Translations under genes and position numbers: made by a program
Shown here: positions 23,595-33,178 of the stretch, piece by piece
Layout: each line of letters begins with the position of its first letter
Position numbering within the stretch: position 1 is the first letter of the stretch
The notes under the pieces: model-generated
What the model was told of the DNA's origin: nothing
What the model saw: the letters and a program-made list of their open reading frames with translations, nothing else
Databases searched by the model: none
NCBI GenBank assembly: GCA_035403225.1
Contig: DAONET010000019.1
Location: forward strand, 1-47,300
Direction of reading: 5' to 3'
From: DAIRDK01 sp035403225
GTDB lineage: Bacteria > Bacteroidota > Bacteroidia > Bacteroidales > FEN-979
Length of the DNA stretch: 47,300 nt

Positions 23595-24986
23595 TTACCT
23601 ACCGATCATCTTCTTCGGATCGACAATCCGCGTAAACTCTTCGTCCGACAGTAAACCGAGTTCCAGAGCGGCTTCCCGGAGTGTCTTGTTCTCCTTGTGC
23701 GCTTTCTTCGCAATCTTGGCAGAGTTGTCGTAGCCGATGTGCGGGTTGAGTGCGGTGACCAGCATCAGAGAATTCTCGAGGTTGCGGTTGATGACGGGCA
23801 GGTTCGGCTGAATGCCGGCTGCACAGTTAGTCGTGAAGGAGACACAGGCATCACCCAGCAGACGGGCCGACCGGAGGAGGTTGCTGATCATGACCGGCTT
23901 GAATACATTGAGTTGGAAATGACCGTGGGTGCCTCCGAGAGAGATAGCCACGTCGTTACCGATCACCTGGGCGCACACCATCGTAAGGGCTTCCACCTGG
24001 GTGGGATTGACTTTGCCGGGCATGATGGACGATCCGGGTTCGTTTTCGGGAAGCATGATCTCCCCAATGCTGCAACGAGGGCCGGAAGCAAGCAGCCGGA
24101 TGTTGCTGGCGATATGGAACAAACTGACCGCAAGGGTCTTCAGCGCTCCGGATGTCTCCACGACGGCATCGTGGGCAGAGAGGGATTCGAATTTGTTGGG
24201 AGCCGTAACGAACGGAAGTCCGGTTAATTCCGCAATTTTTTTAGCCACGAGGACATCGTATCCTTTCGGCGCGTTGAGGCCGGTGCCGACGGCAGTTCCG
24301 CCAAGGGCCAGCTCCGACAGATGGGGGAGGGTGTTCTTCAACGCTTTTATCCCATGCTCCAGCTGGGAAGCATATCCCGAAAACTCTTGTCCCAGCGTCA
24401 GCGGAGTGGCATCCATCAGATGGGTACGGCCGGTTTTCACAATGTCGTTGAACTCTTTCGCTTTCTTCACCAGGGTGTCATGAAGCATCTGCACTCCCGG
24501 GATCGTGGTCTCGATGACCATCTTATATCCGGCAATGCTCATGGCTGTCGGGAAAGTGTCGTTGGACGACTGTGATTTGTTCACATCATCGTTGGGATGG
24601 ATAACGGATTTGCCTTCGCCAAGGGTCCCGCCATTGAGGACATGAGCCCGGTTGGCGATCACCTCGTTGAGGTTCATGTTGGTCTGGGTGCCCGATCCCG
24701 TTTGCCAGATCACCAACGGGAACTGATCGTCGAGTTTGCCGGCCAGGATTTCATCGCAGACAGCTACGATGAGGTCTTTCTTTTCTGCCGTCAGAACCCC
24801 GAGATCGAAGTTGACCATGGCTGCGGCTTTTTTGAGTACCGCCATGGCGCGGATCACCTCTTTGGGCATGGAGCCGGGTTCTCCGATCTTGAAATTACCC
24901 AGCGAACGCTGCGTCTGAGCGCCCCAGTATTTGTCGGCCGGAACCTCAATGGGTCCCATGGTGTCTTTTTCAATTCTTGTTTTCAT
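23595..24986 (-). CDS. fumC: Fumarate hydratase class II
   Basis: 463 residues, full length. It interconverts fumarate and malate in the TCA cycle; cytoplasmic homotetramer, no Fe-S cluster. The superfamily signature G-S-S-I-M-P-G-K-V-N is at 318-327, and the conserved G-R-T-H-L-M-D-A-T-P is at 186-195 with His189 as expected. Substrate-site S-G-S-G-T-Q-T-N-M-N-type motif (Q-T-G-S-G-T-Q-T-N-M-N) lies at 95-105. It is the last gene of a minus-strand run; its ATG is 15 bp after the ArsC-like gene. Confidence 0.97.
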   Translation of the reverse strand: MKTRIEKDTMGPIEVPADKYWGAQTQRSLGNFKIGEPGSMPKEVIRAMAVLKKAAAMVNFDLGVLTAEKKDLIVAVCDEILAGKLDDQFPLVIWQTGSGTQTNMNLNEVIANRAHVLNGGTLGEGKSVIHPNDDVNKSQSSNDTFPTAMSIAGYKMVIETTIPGVQMLHDTLVKKAKEFNDIVKTGRTHLMDATPLTLGQEFSGYASQLEHGIKALKNTLPHLSELALGGTAVGTGLNAPKGYDVLVAKKIAELTGLPFVTAPNKFESLSAHDAVVETSGALKTLAVSLFHIASNIRLLASGPRCSIGEIMLPENEPGSSIMPGKVNPTQVEALTMVCAQVIGNDVAISLGGTHGHFQLNVFKPVMISNLLRSARLLGDACVSFTTNCAAGIQPNLPVINRNLENSLMLVTALNPHIGYDNSAKIAKKAHKENKTLREAALELGLLSDEEFTRIVDPKKMIGR

Positions 24987-25001
24987 GGCAAAAGATTTGA
25001 A

Positions 25002-25346
25002 TTATGGAATGATACGATCGATATTTTCAACCGGATCGCCGATAACGGCGGAATACTCCTTCTCCACAATGGGCCGCTGAAGCAGTCTCGGGTTTTCACA
25101 GATGATCCGGATCAGTTCATGATCCGTGAAGGTACGGCCTTTGATGTTTTTCTTAAAGTACTCTTCCTGCGTCCGCAACACCCCGGCCGGTTTCATGTTG
25201 AGTTTCACCAGCAGCTTCTCCAACTCCGCTTCCGTCATCGGGGTCTTCAGGTAATAAATAATGTCGAACGGAACACCTTTCGATTCCAGGTAGGCAAGTC
25301 CGGCACGGGACTTTTTACATTGCGGGTTATGATAGATATTCAACAT
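25002..25346 (-). CDS. ArsC/Spx-family reductase-like protein
   Basis: 114 residues from the ATG at 25346; the longer frame reading back into prfB is discarded. It has a thioredoxin-like fold of the ArsC/YffB type with I-Y-H-N-P-Q-C-K-K-S-R, placing the reactive cysteine at residue 10, and L-L-Q-R-P-I-V near residue 91 (conserved R-P-I-V). Family members reduce arsenate with glutaredoxin or have unknown reductase roles. There is no arsenic operon around it, so a general thiol role is as likely. It is 10 bp downstream of prfB. Confidence 0.88.
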   Translation of the reverse strand: MLNIYHNPQCKKSRAGLAYLESKGVPFDIIYYLKTPMTEAELEKLLVKLNMKPAGVLRTQEEYFKKNIKGRTFTDHELIRIICENPRLLQRPIVEKEYSAVIGDPVENIDRIIP

Positions 25347-25356
25347 AACTTGATCG

Positions 25357-26446
25357 TCAGCTGTTGCCGAACTCCATGAGATACGATTTGATAAACTCCG
25401 TGAGGTCGCCATCAAGGACGGCCTGGGTATCGGAGGTCTCGTAACTGGTGCGGAGGTCTTTCACCATGTGATACGGATGCAGGACATAGCTCCGGATCTG
25501 ACTTCCCCATTCGATCCTTTTCTTACCGCTCTCAATCTCGGCTATTTTCTCTCTCTTTTTACGCAGTTCTATTTCGTAGAGCTGTGACTTCAGCAGCTTG
25601 AGGGCTTTCTCCCGGTTCTGTCCCTGAGAACGCGTCTCCTGGCATTCAATCACGATCCCGGTGGGCTCATGTTTCAGCCTGACCGCCGTCTCTACCTTGT
25701 TCACATTCTGCCCGCCGGGACCACTGCTGCGGAACGTATCCCACGTGATGTCAGCCGGGTTGATCTCGATCACGATGTTGTCATCAATGATCGGGTACGC
25801 ATACACCGAGGCGAAAGAGGTATGTCGTTTGTGATTGGAATCGAACGGAGAGAGCCGTACCAGCCGGTGTACCCCGTTTTCTCCTTTCAGGTAACCGTAA
25901 GCATAATCGCCTTCGAATTCGAGGGTGACCGATTTAATCCCCGCCACATCACCTTCCTGCAGGTCCACCTCTTTGACTTTGTAATTGTTCCTTTCGCCGT
26001 ACCGGATATACATACGCATCAGCATCTGCGCCCAGTCCTGACTTTCGGTGCCGCCGGCCCCGGAGTTGATCTGAACGATAGAGCTGAGTTTGTCCTCTTC
26101 ACCACTGAGCATGTTACGGAATTCCAGACTCTCGATCAGCTTCAGCGTCACGTCATAGGATTGGTCCAGTTCTTCCGGTGTCCCTTCTCCTTGTACAAAA
26201 AACTCCCACATCACGTTCAAATCGTCGTAGGCACCGGTAGCTTTTTGGTAGGAATCGGTCCAGGTTTTTTTATCGCGGATTGATTTTAACACTTCCTCAG
26301 CTGCCTTCGGATTGTTCCAGAATTCGGGTGCTTCGGTCAGTTTCTCTTCTTCCTGAATAAGGGCAAGCTTTTTATCGATGTCAAAGATACCTCCTCAAGG
26401 CTTCAAGCCTTGTCTGAAGATCTTTCAGATGTTCTGATGTTACCAT
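25357..26446 (-). CDS. prfB: Peptide chain release factor 2, with programmed +1 frameshift
   Basis: 362 residues after frameshifting. The zero-frame ORF starts at ATG 26446 and reads 21 codons (M-V-T-S-E-H-L-K-D-L and so on, ending R-R-Y-L) to an in-frame TGA at 26383-26381. A +1 slip at CTT-T resumes with D-I-D-K-K-L and continues to the stop at 25357. The anticodon-mimic tripeptide S-P-F is at about 199-201, specific for UGA/UAA recognition, and the catalytic G-G-Q is at 244-246. RF2 frees peptides at UGA and UAA; its own UGA makes synthesis depend on low RF2 levels. It follows recX by only 4 bp and precedes the ArsC-like gene by 10 bp. Confidence 0.95.
26380..26395 (-). promoter_or_regulatory. 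prfB: RF2 programmed frameshift site
   Basis: The minus strand reads AGGAGGTATCTTTGAC: an SD-like AGGAGG, three bases (TAT), then the slippery CTT followed by the TGA stop and C. The geometry equals that of the well-studied enterobacterial site (AGGGGG-TAT-CTT-TGA-C). It controls the prfB feedback loop. Confidence 0.95.
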
Positions 26447-26450
26447 GTTT

Positions 26451-26921
26451 TCAAATTTTCAATTCATTCATCACCTTGGAAACGAGTTCTGCTTCAAACC
26501 CTTTCCTTGATACAAAGGTCAGGATTTTATTGCGGATTGGAAACTTTTTTACATCTTTTATTTCTTCGGATTTTTTTCTGATAAGGTCGATAACGACGGT
26601 AACGTACTCTTCTTCATCAATTTCTTCGAGCCCCTCCCGGATGATATTCCCCGGAAGACCCCGGCCGGCCAGTTCGTACGCGATCTTTACCCGCCCCCAG
26701 CGGTTGTGGTGAAATTTCCCGCGGGCAAAGGAACCGGCATAACGACGGTCGTCAAGGAACTTTTCACTCCGGAGACGGTCAAGCAGTTCCGGCCTTTTAG
26801 CGGGAACCACATTCAGACTTTGCAGCTTCTGTTCCACTTCCGACGTACAACGATCCCTGAAACTGCAAAAATGTCGCAACTTGTTCAGTAACTCCTCTTC
26901 TTCCTCCCGGTCAGGTTTCAT
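26451..26921 (-). CDS. recX: Regulatory protein RecX
   Basis: 156 residues, all helical, with the three-helix RecX repeats: L-R-H-F-C-S-F-R-D-R-C-T-S-E-V near the start, L-D-R-L-R-S-E-K-F-L-D-D-R-R-Y-A (the conserved F-L-D-D-x-R-Y-A), and K-I-A-Y-E-L-A-G-R-G-L. RecX binds RecA filaments and blocks their extension. recA is not in the window. It is 6 bp after the alpha-mannosidase gene and 4 bp before prfB, so it is probably cotranscribed. Confidence 0.92.
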   Translation of the reverse strand: MKPDREEEEELLNKLRHFCSFRDRCTSEVEQKLQSLNVVPAKRPELLDRLRSEKFLDDRRYAGSFARGKFHHNRWGRVKIAYELAGRGLPGNIIREGLEEIDEEEYVTVVIDLIRKKSEEIKDVKKFPIRNKILTFVSRKGFEAELVSKVMNELKI

Positions 26922-26927
26922 CCTTTG

Positions 26928-29900
26928 TCAGTGCTGCTTTTCAAAAACATCAACCTCACGCAGGTAGAACGGACCGTATCCCTGGTCTTCGCTGACCCAC
27001 ATCAGGTAACGGAAACGATTTCCGTTTACAAAGTTTACGCGGTACGATGCTTTGCCATCGCCCCAGATCTCCACGGGGACGAACTCTGCGATAAAGGTCC
27101 AGCCGGTGGTTTTTGGATCGCCGGTCACGTCGGGGGCGCCGGTGGTTTTTCCCCATAAGGAGAAGCGCTGTGGCCCCCGGCTCATGGAAGAAAGGGTAAA
27201 CAGGTGCAGGCTGTCGAGCTCCGTTTCACGCTGGAGATCCATCAGCACCCGGCCTTCTCCCGCATCATCCCAGGTGTCGTTGGCCGAATCGGCCGGCAAC
27301 AGGTCGAACATCCCGTCGTTCAGTGCAGGAGCCGGCTGAAGTTTCCCTTTCAGTTTCCCGGTACCGGTAGCGCTGACAATCACTCCGTTGGGCTGGTGGA
27401 TGTCGGCGTAATCTTTCATGGTGACTTTCACCGGCAGGGCATCGAGCTCTTTTTCCCTGTCAGCCGTCACTACAGCCGCTGGTTTCAGGTCGGTGGTCAC
27501 ATACCTGATCCCGGTATTCAGGGTCATGACCGGGCGGTTGCTGAAGTCATCATACAGCGGGCCGGTGCAGGTGATTCCTGCGAAGGGATCTTCGGCCAGG
27601 GTGATGGCAAAGATGAAGATGTCCCTGTTTTCCGGAAGCTGCAGGTATCCCGATCCCGGTCCTGCCTCCAGGTCATATTTGAAGATATGAGCAAACCGGT
27701 AGGCGACATTGGAGGTGTCGTTATGGAGATGGGTCGAATACCAGGCGATGGGATCGCGTTTGATGAAGCCGGGATCGAGCCGGGTGATCCTGCCGTAATC
27801 ATCCCAGTGCCGCGTTTCAAATTGTCCGATGTCGCCGGTGATCGACTGGATTTTGATCACTTTCTTGACATTTCCGATCCGGAATACCCCGGCGGTATCA
27901 TTCACGGCAGCTGCCAGGATACAGATCCGGTTGAAGTTACCGGTCTTCGGCAAGTTGATCTTCTGCCCTTCGCAACGTACCACGTTGAACTGGTTGGGGG
28001 CCGTGCCGCCCATCGTGAACCGGATGCCGTCGACCGTCAGCGTCTCGGGGAACAGTTCTGCCGGGATGCTCTCTCCTTTTTTGTTGAAGGAGCTCTCGTT
28101 CCTGGCGGTGTCGGAGGTGATCACATCCCAGTTGCAGGTCAGTTCCACCGGATAGCTGTTGGCCGGATTCAGCGGGGTTTCGGGCGGAGCGAGTTTCACG
28201 GCCACGGTGCGGATGGCAAAAGGACCCAGGTTGAGGATCAGCTTGCCATTCGTCAGCTCGATATCTCCGGCCTTCCGTTCCTGTCCGTCGGTTTCCCAGG
28301 CGGCCATGATCTTTCCGGGGAGGATGAGTTCCACGGGTCCGGTAGCTTTGCCGGTGAGTTCCTGGATGCGGAAGATGATGGCGTCGCCCGATTCGGCTTT
28401 CTTGATGGCCCGGATATCTGCCTGGCGGGTGCTCAGGCGGGCAAAGGAGAAGATGTTGCCCAACGCCCCGGGATGCGGGGTGGTGAGGAAGGCCGCCATC
28501 GGCTGGTTCAGCTCACGTCCCTGCCATTCTGTCTGACCGGTTCTCCAATCGCCTTTATGTCCATATATTCCGAAGGTGAACTCGTGGATTCCCCAGTCCT
28601 GCGTGGCCTGGTCCTGGTACGAGTTGGCTACCGGTGTGTAAAGTAAGGTCAGGCGGAGGGTGGAATCGTCGGGTTTGTCGGAACCGAATTTGCAATCCTC
28701 CAGGATCGATACCCCGTAAGAACCTGAACGGTCGGTGAGGTCGAGCCATTCACGCGAAGGAACCTCGTATTTCTTTTCATCGTTATTGGCCCGTTCAATG
28801 GTGCCAAGTCCCATGTTATACGTAGCGACATTGTTTTTAACGGTCAGGGGGAATGCTGCTTTCAGGCTGACGCCCTGCGATTGCCATTGTACGTTGTTGC
28901 TGACCAGGATGCGACGCCCTGCCTCCCCGGTGGAGAGTTGCACGGTGGTGACAAAAAGGGAGTTCAGGGCTTCCCGTTCAATGCGGAAGGCAACCCGAAC
29001 GGGACCTTTCTCGGTGACGGTGATTTTCGCCGGTCCGTCCACAAAAGCCAACGGGGCATTCTTCCGGTCCTTCCAGTCCATGTTCCACGCCGGCCAGTAA
29101 TCGGGGTGCTCTTTCCGGAATTCCAGCCGCATAGGAGCTGACAGCAGCTCTTTCCGGAGTGTTTTGTCGTAGATGCTGATCATGTCTCCCTGCATGTTGA
29201 ACATGACCTTGTAGTAAGCATTCTCCAGGAAGTTGCTCCCGGCCATGGCATCGCCTTTCTGGAGGACTTTTTCTTTGACGGGTTGTACGTCATAAACAGC
29301 CATTCCGCAAGCCGGGACGCGGGCGGGGAAGAGGATGGTGAGAGATGTCTTCGTTTTACCGGTGATCTGGCAGGGAACGGTGGCCCCGGCGGGATCAACT
29401 ACGGTGATGTAATCGGGAGCGCCTTCAGGGAAAGGGATCTCCGCTTCAACGATGTCTTCCCGGGAGGTGGCCAGTGGGTTGTATACCACGATGGCGTTCC
29501 CTTTGACTTGTGTATTCATGGCCCGTACGACGGCGCCGGCCGAGGCTTTCATGATGGAAGCAAAGCTGTTCAGGGCGATCACTTCATCGTTCCAGGCGTA
29601 CTCGTATGCTTCCGGGATGCAGGTCCCCGGCAGGATGTCGTGCATCTGGCTTCCGAGAACGGTCCACCAGGCCTGATGCAGGGCTCCGGAAGGATAGGGG
29701 ATCCCTTGCAGCCAGTCGGCCACGACGGCCAGTGGCTCAGCAGCCCGGGCCAAGGCTTCGTTCTTGCGGTTCCAGCGTTTCATGTATGCTTCCGAAGTAA
29801 GCGAGCCGGCGGAATGTTGCGTGAGAAGGAGATCGCCGGAATAGGAGGGAAGACGCGAGGCCTGCTCCGTGGTCAGGTCCCGGAAGAGCTGATCGCTGGA

Positions 29901-30746
29901 GGAAAGGACAACATGGATCTTCGGATTCGCTGAAACAGCGGCATTCACGGCATTGATGATGTCGGATTCACGGGGTGAGCCGCCTTCATCACCGACACCA
30001 TAGTACCGGTAATCGGCATAAACGCCATATTTCTCGCCATTGCCCATCACCCGGTCAATCCAGTATTTCGCGGTATCCAACCCCGGCTTCACCCTTCCGG
30101 CATAACTGGTGGCATTCAGGGAGGCAATCACCCCTTTCCCGTCAGGACCGGTCCAGTTACCAATGTTGAAGGGTATCCCGACCGCTGATCCCCAGGAGAG
30201 TTTCTGGGTCGAAAAACCTTTGACTCCGGCATGCGACAGGGCGGATGGGAGCCATGCCTGGAACCCGAAGCAGTCGGGCAGCATGAAATCGACACTCTCT
30301 TTGCCGAAAGTTGAACGGAAATAATTATTGCCATAAAGGACCTGCCGGATGACGGACTCGGGCGAAGGAACATTCACATCGCATTCATCCACCGAAGAAC
30401 CACCGACAAACCAGCGCCCCTGCGCGATATATCTTTTCAACATCTCAAAACGGCCGGGATAATACTCCTCCATCATCCGGTAACGACGCGCCCCGGAGAA
30501 AGTGAACACATAAGGCTTGTATTTCTCAAACATGGCAAAGTTCTCATCCAGGGTCGCTTTGAGGAACTGGTTGATCGTCTCCTCATAATCCCATCTCCAT
30601 TGAGTGTCAAGATGTGAGTATCCAACTGTGTACAGCACCGGGTCGAGAGAGAGATTATAATTGGTCTGGAGTCGTGATTGTGAAAAACCGGCCGGTGAAA
30701 TTCCGGCTGTCAGGACAATGACAATGAGAACAAGTCGTTTATACAT
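26928..30746 (-). CDS. Secreted GH38 alpha-mannosidase with C-terminal discoidin-like region
   Basis: 1272 residues with a signal peptide (MYKRLVLIVIVLTAGISPAG). GH38 catalytic domain: G-Y-S-H-L-D-T-Q-W at 42-50 (Zn ligands His45, Asp47), the nucleophile in L-P-D-C-F-G-F (Asp158), W-F-V-G-G-S-S-V-D-E near 112-121, and the late Zn histidine in S-Q-M-H-D-I-L-P-G. The middle and beta-sandwich domains of the family follow. The last 150 or so residues (D-D-A-G-E-G-R-V-L-M-D-L, F-S-L-W-G-K, F-R-Y-L-M-W-V-S, ending Y-L-R-E-V-D-V-F-E) look like an F5/8 type C carbohydrate-binding fold. It probably removes alpha-mannose from glycans in the periplasm or outside. It heads the minus-strand run that continues into recX. 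Confidence 0.93.
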   Translation of the reverse strand: MYKRLVLIVIVLTAGISPAGFSQSRLQTNYNLSLDPVLYTVGYSHLDTQWRWDYEETINQFLKATLDENFAMFEKYKPYVFTFSGARRYRMMEEYYPGRFEMLKRYIAQGRWFVGGSSVDECDVNVPSPESVIRQVLYGNNYFRSTFGKESVDFMLPDCFGFQAWLPSALSHAGVKGFSTQKLSWGSAVGIPFNIGNWTGPDGKGVIASLNATSYAGRVKPGLDTAKYWIDRVMGNGEKYGVYADYRYYGVGDEGGSPRESDIINAVNAAVSANPKIHVVLSSSDQLFRDLTTEQASRLPSYSGDLLLTQHSAGSLTSEAYMKRWNRKNEALARAAEPLAVVADWLQGIPYPSGALHQAWWTVLGSQMHDILPGTCIPEAYEYAWNDEVIALNSFASIMKASAGAVVRAMNTQVKGNAIVVYNPLATSREDIVEAEIPFPEGAPDYITVVDPAGATVPCQITGKTKTSLTILFPARVPACGMAVYDVQPVKEKVLQKGDAMAGSNFLENAYYKVMFNMQGDMISIYDKTLRKELLSAPMRLEFRKEHPDYWPAWNMDWKDRKNAPLAFVDGPAKITVTEKGPVRVAFRIEREALNSLFVTTVQLSTGEAGRRILVSNNVQWQSQGVSLKAAFPLTVKNNVATYNMGLGTIERANNDEKKYEVPSREWLDLTDRSGSYGVSILEDCKFGSDKPDDSTLRLTLLYTPVANSYQDQATQDWGIHEFTFGIYGHKGDWRTGQTEWQGRELNQPMAAFLTTPHPGALGNIFSFARLSTRQADIRAIKKAESGDAIIFRIQELTGKATGPVELILPGKIMAAWETDGQERKAGDIELTNGKLILNLGPFAIRTVAVKLAPPETPLNPANSYPVELTCNWDVITSDTARNESSFNKKGESIPAELFPETLTVDGIRFTMGGTAPNQFNVVRCEGQKINLPKTGNFNRICILAAAVNDTAGVFRIGNVKKVIKIQSITGDIGQFETRHWDDYGRITRLDPGFIKRDPIAWYSTHLHNDTSNVAYRFAHIFKYDLEAGPGSGYLQLPENRDIFIFAITLAEDPFAGITCTGPLYDDFSNRPVMTLNTGIRYVTTDLKPAAVVTADREKELDALPVKVTMKDYADIHQPNGVIVSATGTGKLKGKLQPAPALNDGMFDLLPADSANDTWDDAGEGRVLMDLQRETELDSLHLFTLSSMSRGPQRFSLWGKTTGAPDVTGDPKTTGWTFIAEFVPVEIWGDGKASYRVNFVNGNRFRYLMWVSEDQGYGPFYLREVDVFEKQH

Positions 30747-30870
30747 ACATAAAATTTTTGTAAAAATAGTAAAACTGTGAATTCCCTGACGATTTATCCA
30801 TTTCCCGGCAGAGGTATCGTTTTTTTACGAACTTTGTTCCCGGAACCATGAAGAATCAAATAAAATCAAC

Positions 30871-31995
30871 ATGAAGAAATCGCTGTTACTGATCGTGGCC
30901 CTGGTGTTTGTTTTATCAGCCTGCGGCCCGCGTAAAGAGTTTAAAATTACCGGGAAGGTCGTCGGAGTTGATACAGGGATGATCTTTCTGCAGAAGATGG
31001 AGGAAGGGAAATGGGTCAGGCTTGATTCTGCCAGGCTCGATAAGGGAGAGTTTTCCTTTAAAGGGAAGATGGATGTGCCCGAGATCAGGTATCTGACGCT
31101 GCAGGAGGAAAATGTCTACTTACCGTTCTTCGTGGAGAATGCCCGGATCAATGTTGAAATCTTTCCCGATAACATTGAAAAATCGGTGGTTACGGGATCT
31201 CCCTCGCAGGATGTCTTCAAGCTGTTCACTACCCGTCTGGATACGATCACCCGGGAGATGAAAGCGGCTGTGTCCGGTTACCGGTACGCGGAAAAGGCAA
31301 ACGACTCTGCCAGGATGGCCCTTCAGGATTCCCTGTTTAATATTGCACAGGAGAAAGAGAAAAACTTAATCTTCACCTTCTCTAAAGCTCATCCTTCGTC
31401 GGTTGTATCTCCTTACCTGATGATGCGCAATTCGTACCTCTTTGAACTAAAAGACTTCGAAGATGTAGCCGCCGTGTTCGATACTTCCCTGAACAGATCA
31501 GAATACATGAAAGGGCTGACAAGGAGGATCGCGATCCTGAAAAAAGTGCAGATCGGACAACTCGCGCCCAATTTTACCCTGAACGATACAACGGGAAATC
31601 CGCTCATGCTTGCTTCCCTGAAAGGGAAAGTCGTTCTGATCGATTTCTGGGCTTCGTGGTGCAGCCCCTGCCGGGGAGAAAATCCCAACGTGGTGAAAAC
31701 ATATAATCTTTACAAAGACAAAGGTTTTGACATCCTGGGCGTCTCCCTGGATACCGACCGCGAAAAATGGCTCGAAGCCATCAGGGCCGACAAGCTGACC
31801 TGGAACCATGTTTCCGACCTGGCCGGCTGGAACAACGTGGTCGGGAAGATCTACGCGATCAATTCCATCCCGGCGAATGTGCTCCTCGACAAGAACCAGG
31901 TTATCATCGCAAAGAACCTCCGGGGAGATGATCTGTTAAAGAAACTGGAAGAAGTCCTCGGCCCTGCCGGAAAACCGGTTAAGAAAAAGAAATAA
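30871..31995 (+). CDS. DUF4369/thioredoxin-like (TlpA/ResA type) lipoprotein
   Basis: 374 residues. A lipoprotein signal with L-S-A-C (lipidated Cys18) is followed by a DUF4369-like beta domain (about 24-115: F-K-I-T-G-K-V-V-G, G-E-F-S-F-K-G), a helical linker, and a C-terminal TlpA-like thioredoxin domain (from about 229) with W-A-S-W-C-S-P-C-R, redox cysteines 264 and 267, and the cis-Pro in S-I-P-A-N. It probably reduces periplasmic disulfides. A tiny ORF (ATG at 30848, 8 codons) ends with its TGA overlapping this ATG (30871-30874). Start chosen for the lipobox. Confidence 0.9.
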   Translation: MKKSLLLIVALVFVLSACGPRKEFKITGKVVGVDTGMIFLQKMEEGKWVRLDSARLDKGEFSFKGKMDVPEIRYLTLQEENVYLPFFVENARINVEIFPDNIEKSVVTGSPSQDVFKLFTTRLDTITREMKAAVSGYRYAEKANDSARMALQDSLFNIAQEKEKNLIFTFSKAHPSSVVSPYLMMRNSYLFELKDFEDVAAVFDTSLNRSEYMKGLTRRIAILKKVQIGQLAPNFTLNDTTGNPLMLASLKGKVVLIDFWASWCSPCRGENPNVVKTYNLYKDKGFDILGVSLDTDREKWLEAIRADKLTWNHVSDLAGWNNVVGKIYAINSIPANVLLDKNQVIIAKNLRGDDLLKKLEEVLGPAGKPVKKKK

Positions 31996-32021
31996 CCCTG
32001 AAAACCTTAAAACACCGGACT

Positions 32022-33178
32022 ATGCGACACCGGATGCTGTTGGCCTTGCTGCTCCTGCCTTTCATCCTGCCGGCACAAACGCCGTTTTTCATTACCGGCA
32101 CTGTAAAGGACAATCCCCTGAATACCGTCTATCTGCTGAGTTTATACGGCGAAAGGACATACCTGGTCGATTCCGTGAAAGCGGATGCATCAGGAGCTTT
32201 TTCTTTCACCCTGAAATCCGGTAATAAACCTGGCATGTACAAGATCGTTTTCGGGAAAGATCGTTTCCTCGAGATCATTTTCAATAAAGAAAATATCACG
32301 TTTTCTTCCACCATCAGCGCTCTGCCCGACAGCGTGAAGTTCACGTCTTCGACGGAGAACCGGATCTATTACGACTTCATGCGATGGGATCAGCAAGCGC
32401 AGGCGAAACTGGAGCTGTTACAGCCGGTGCTGGATTATTACCCCGAACGCGACGCCTATTATCGCCGCACCATGGAGGAGTTTGAACGGATCCAGCAGGA
32501 AGAGAGCCGGATGGTTGATTCGCTGAGGCGCGATTATCCCGGTTCCTATGCGGTCAGACTCATCCAAACCTACTGCCTGCCTTTCATCCCCGCTACCCTG
32601 AATCGGGAAGAACGAACGGCTTTTCTGAGACAACATTATTTCGATAAGACCGATTTCACCGACACCTCGTTGTTGCGCAGCCCGGCCTTTGCCAGCAAAG
32701 CCATCTCATACCTGTCCCTTTACAGCAACAACCGGTTGCAGCAGAAACAGCTGGAGCTGGAGTTCATCAAAGGCATCGGCCCGATCATGGCCGCCGCTGC
32801 TGTGAATGACGAGGTGTACCGGTTCCTTCTTGATTACCTGATCAGCGGCTTTGACAAGTATCATTTCGACGATGTCATCACCTATATGGCGGAAAATTTC
32901 TCCGATCCTTCTTCCTGTGAAAACACCGACAAAGAATCGGCCCTGCAAAAGAAACTGGAGACCTATAAAAAAATCGCTACCGGGAAACCGGCCCCCGTGC
33001 TGGAACTGCCCGATACCAAAGGCAGGATCGTGAATCTCGCCAACCTGAAATCCGAATACACCCTGCTGATCTTTTACTCGTCGGAGTGTACCCATTGCGC
33101 TGAAATGCTGCCCAGGGTAAAAGCGATGTACGACACCCAGAAACCCGCACGGCTGGAAATCGTGGCGGTTTCTCTCGA
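32022..33178 (+). CDS. DUF4369/thioredoxin-like protein, 3' end lost in assembly gap
   Basis: 385 residues are readable before the N run. A signal peptide (MRHRMLLALLLLPFILPAQ) is followed by a DUF4369-like domain (F-I-T-G-T-V-K-D-N, G-A-F-S-F-T-L-K-S-G), a long helical middle part and the beginning of a thioredoxin domain (from about 325, G-K-P-A-P-V-L-E-L-P-D) with C-T-H-C at 356-359. The usual Pro of W-C-x-P-C is missing; C-T-H-C recalls DsbA/DsbC-like CxHC sites. The C-terminal part with the cis-Pro is missing. The TGA right after the gap is in frame only if the 100-N length is real. It lies 26 bp after the first thioredoxin gene, so a tandem operon is likely. Confidence 0.85.

Noticed and set aside
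25347..25415. N-terminal extension of the ArsC-like protein
   Set aside because: It reads through the end of prfB in another frame; the ATG at 25346 gives the normal family start I-Y-H-N-P just after it.
26381..26383. In-frame stop in prfB as a sequencing error or pseudogene
   Set aside because: The context AGGAGG-TAT-CTT-TGA-C is the standard programmed RF2 frameshift site and the downstream frame is intact.
27204..28646. Plus-strand ORF of 480 codons
   Set aside because: Antisense shadow of the GH38 alpha-mannosidase, whose catalytic motifs and domain order are clear.
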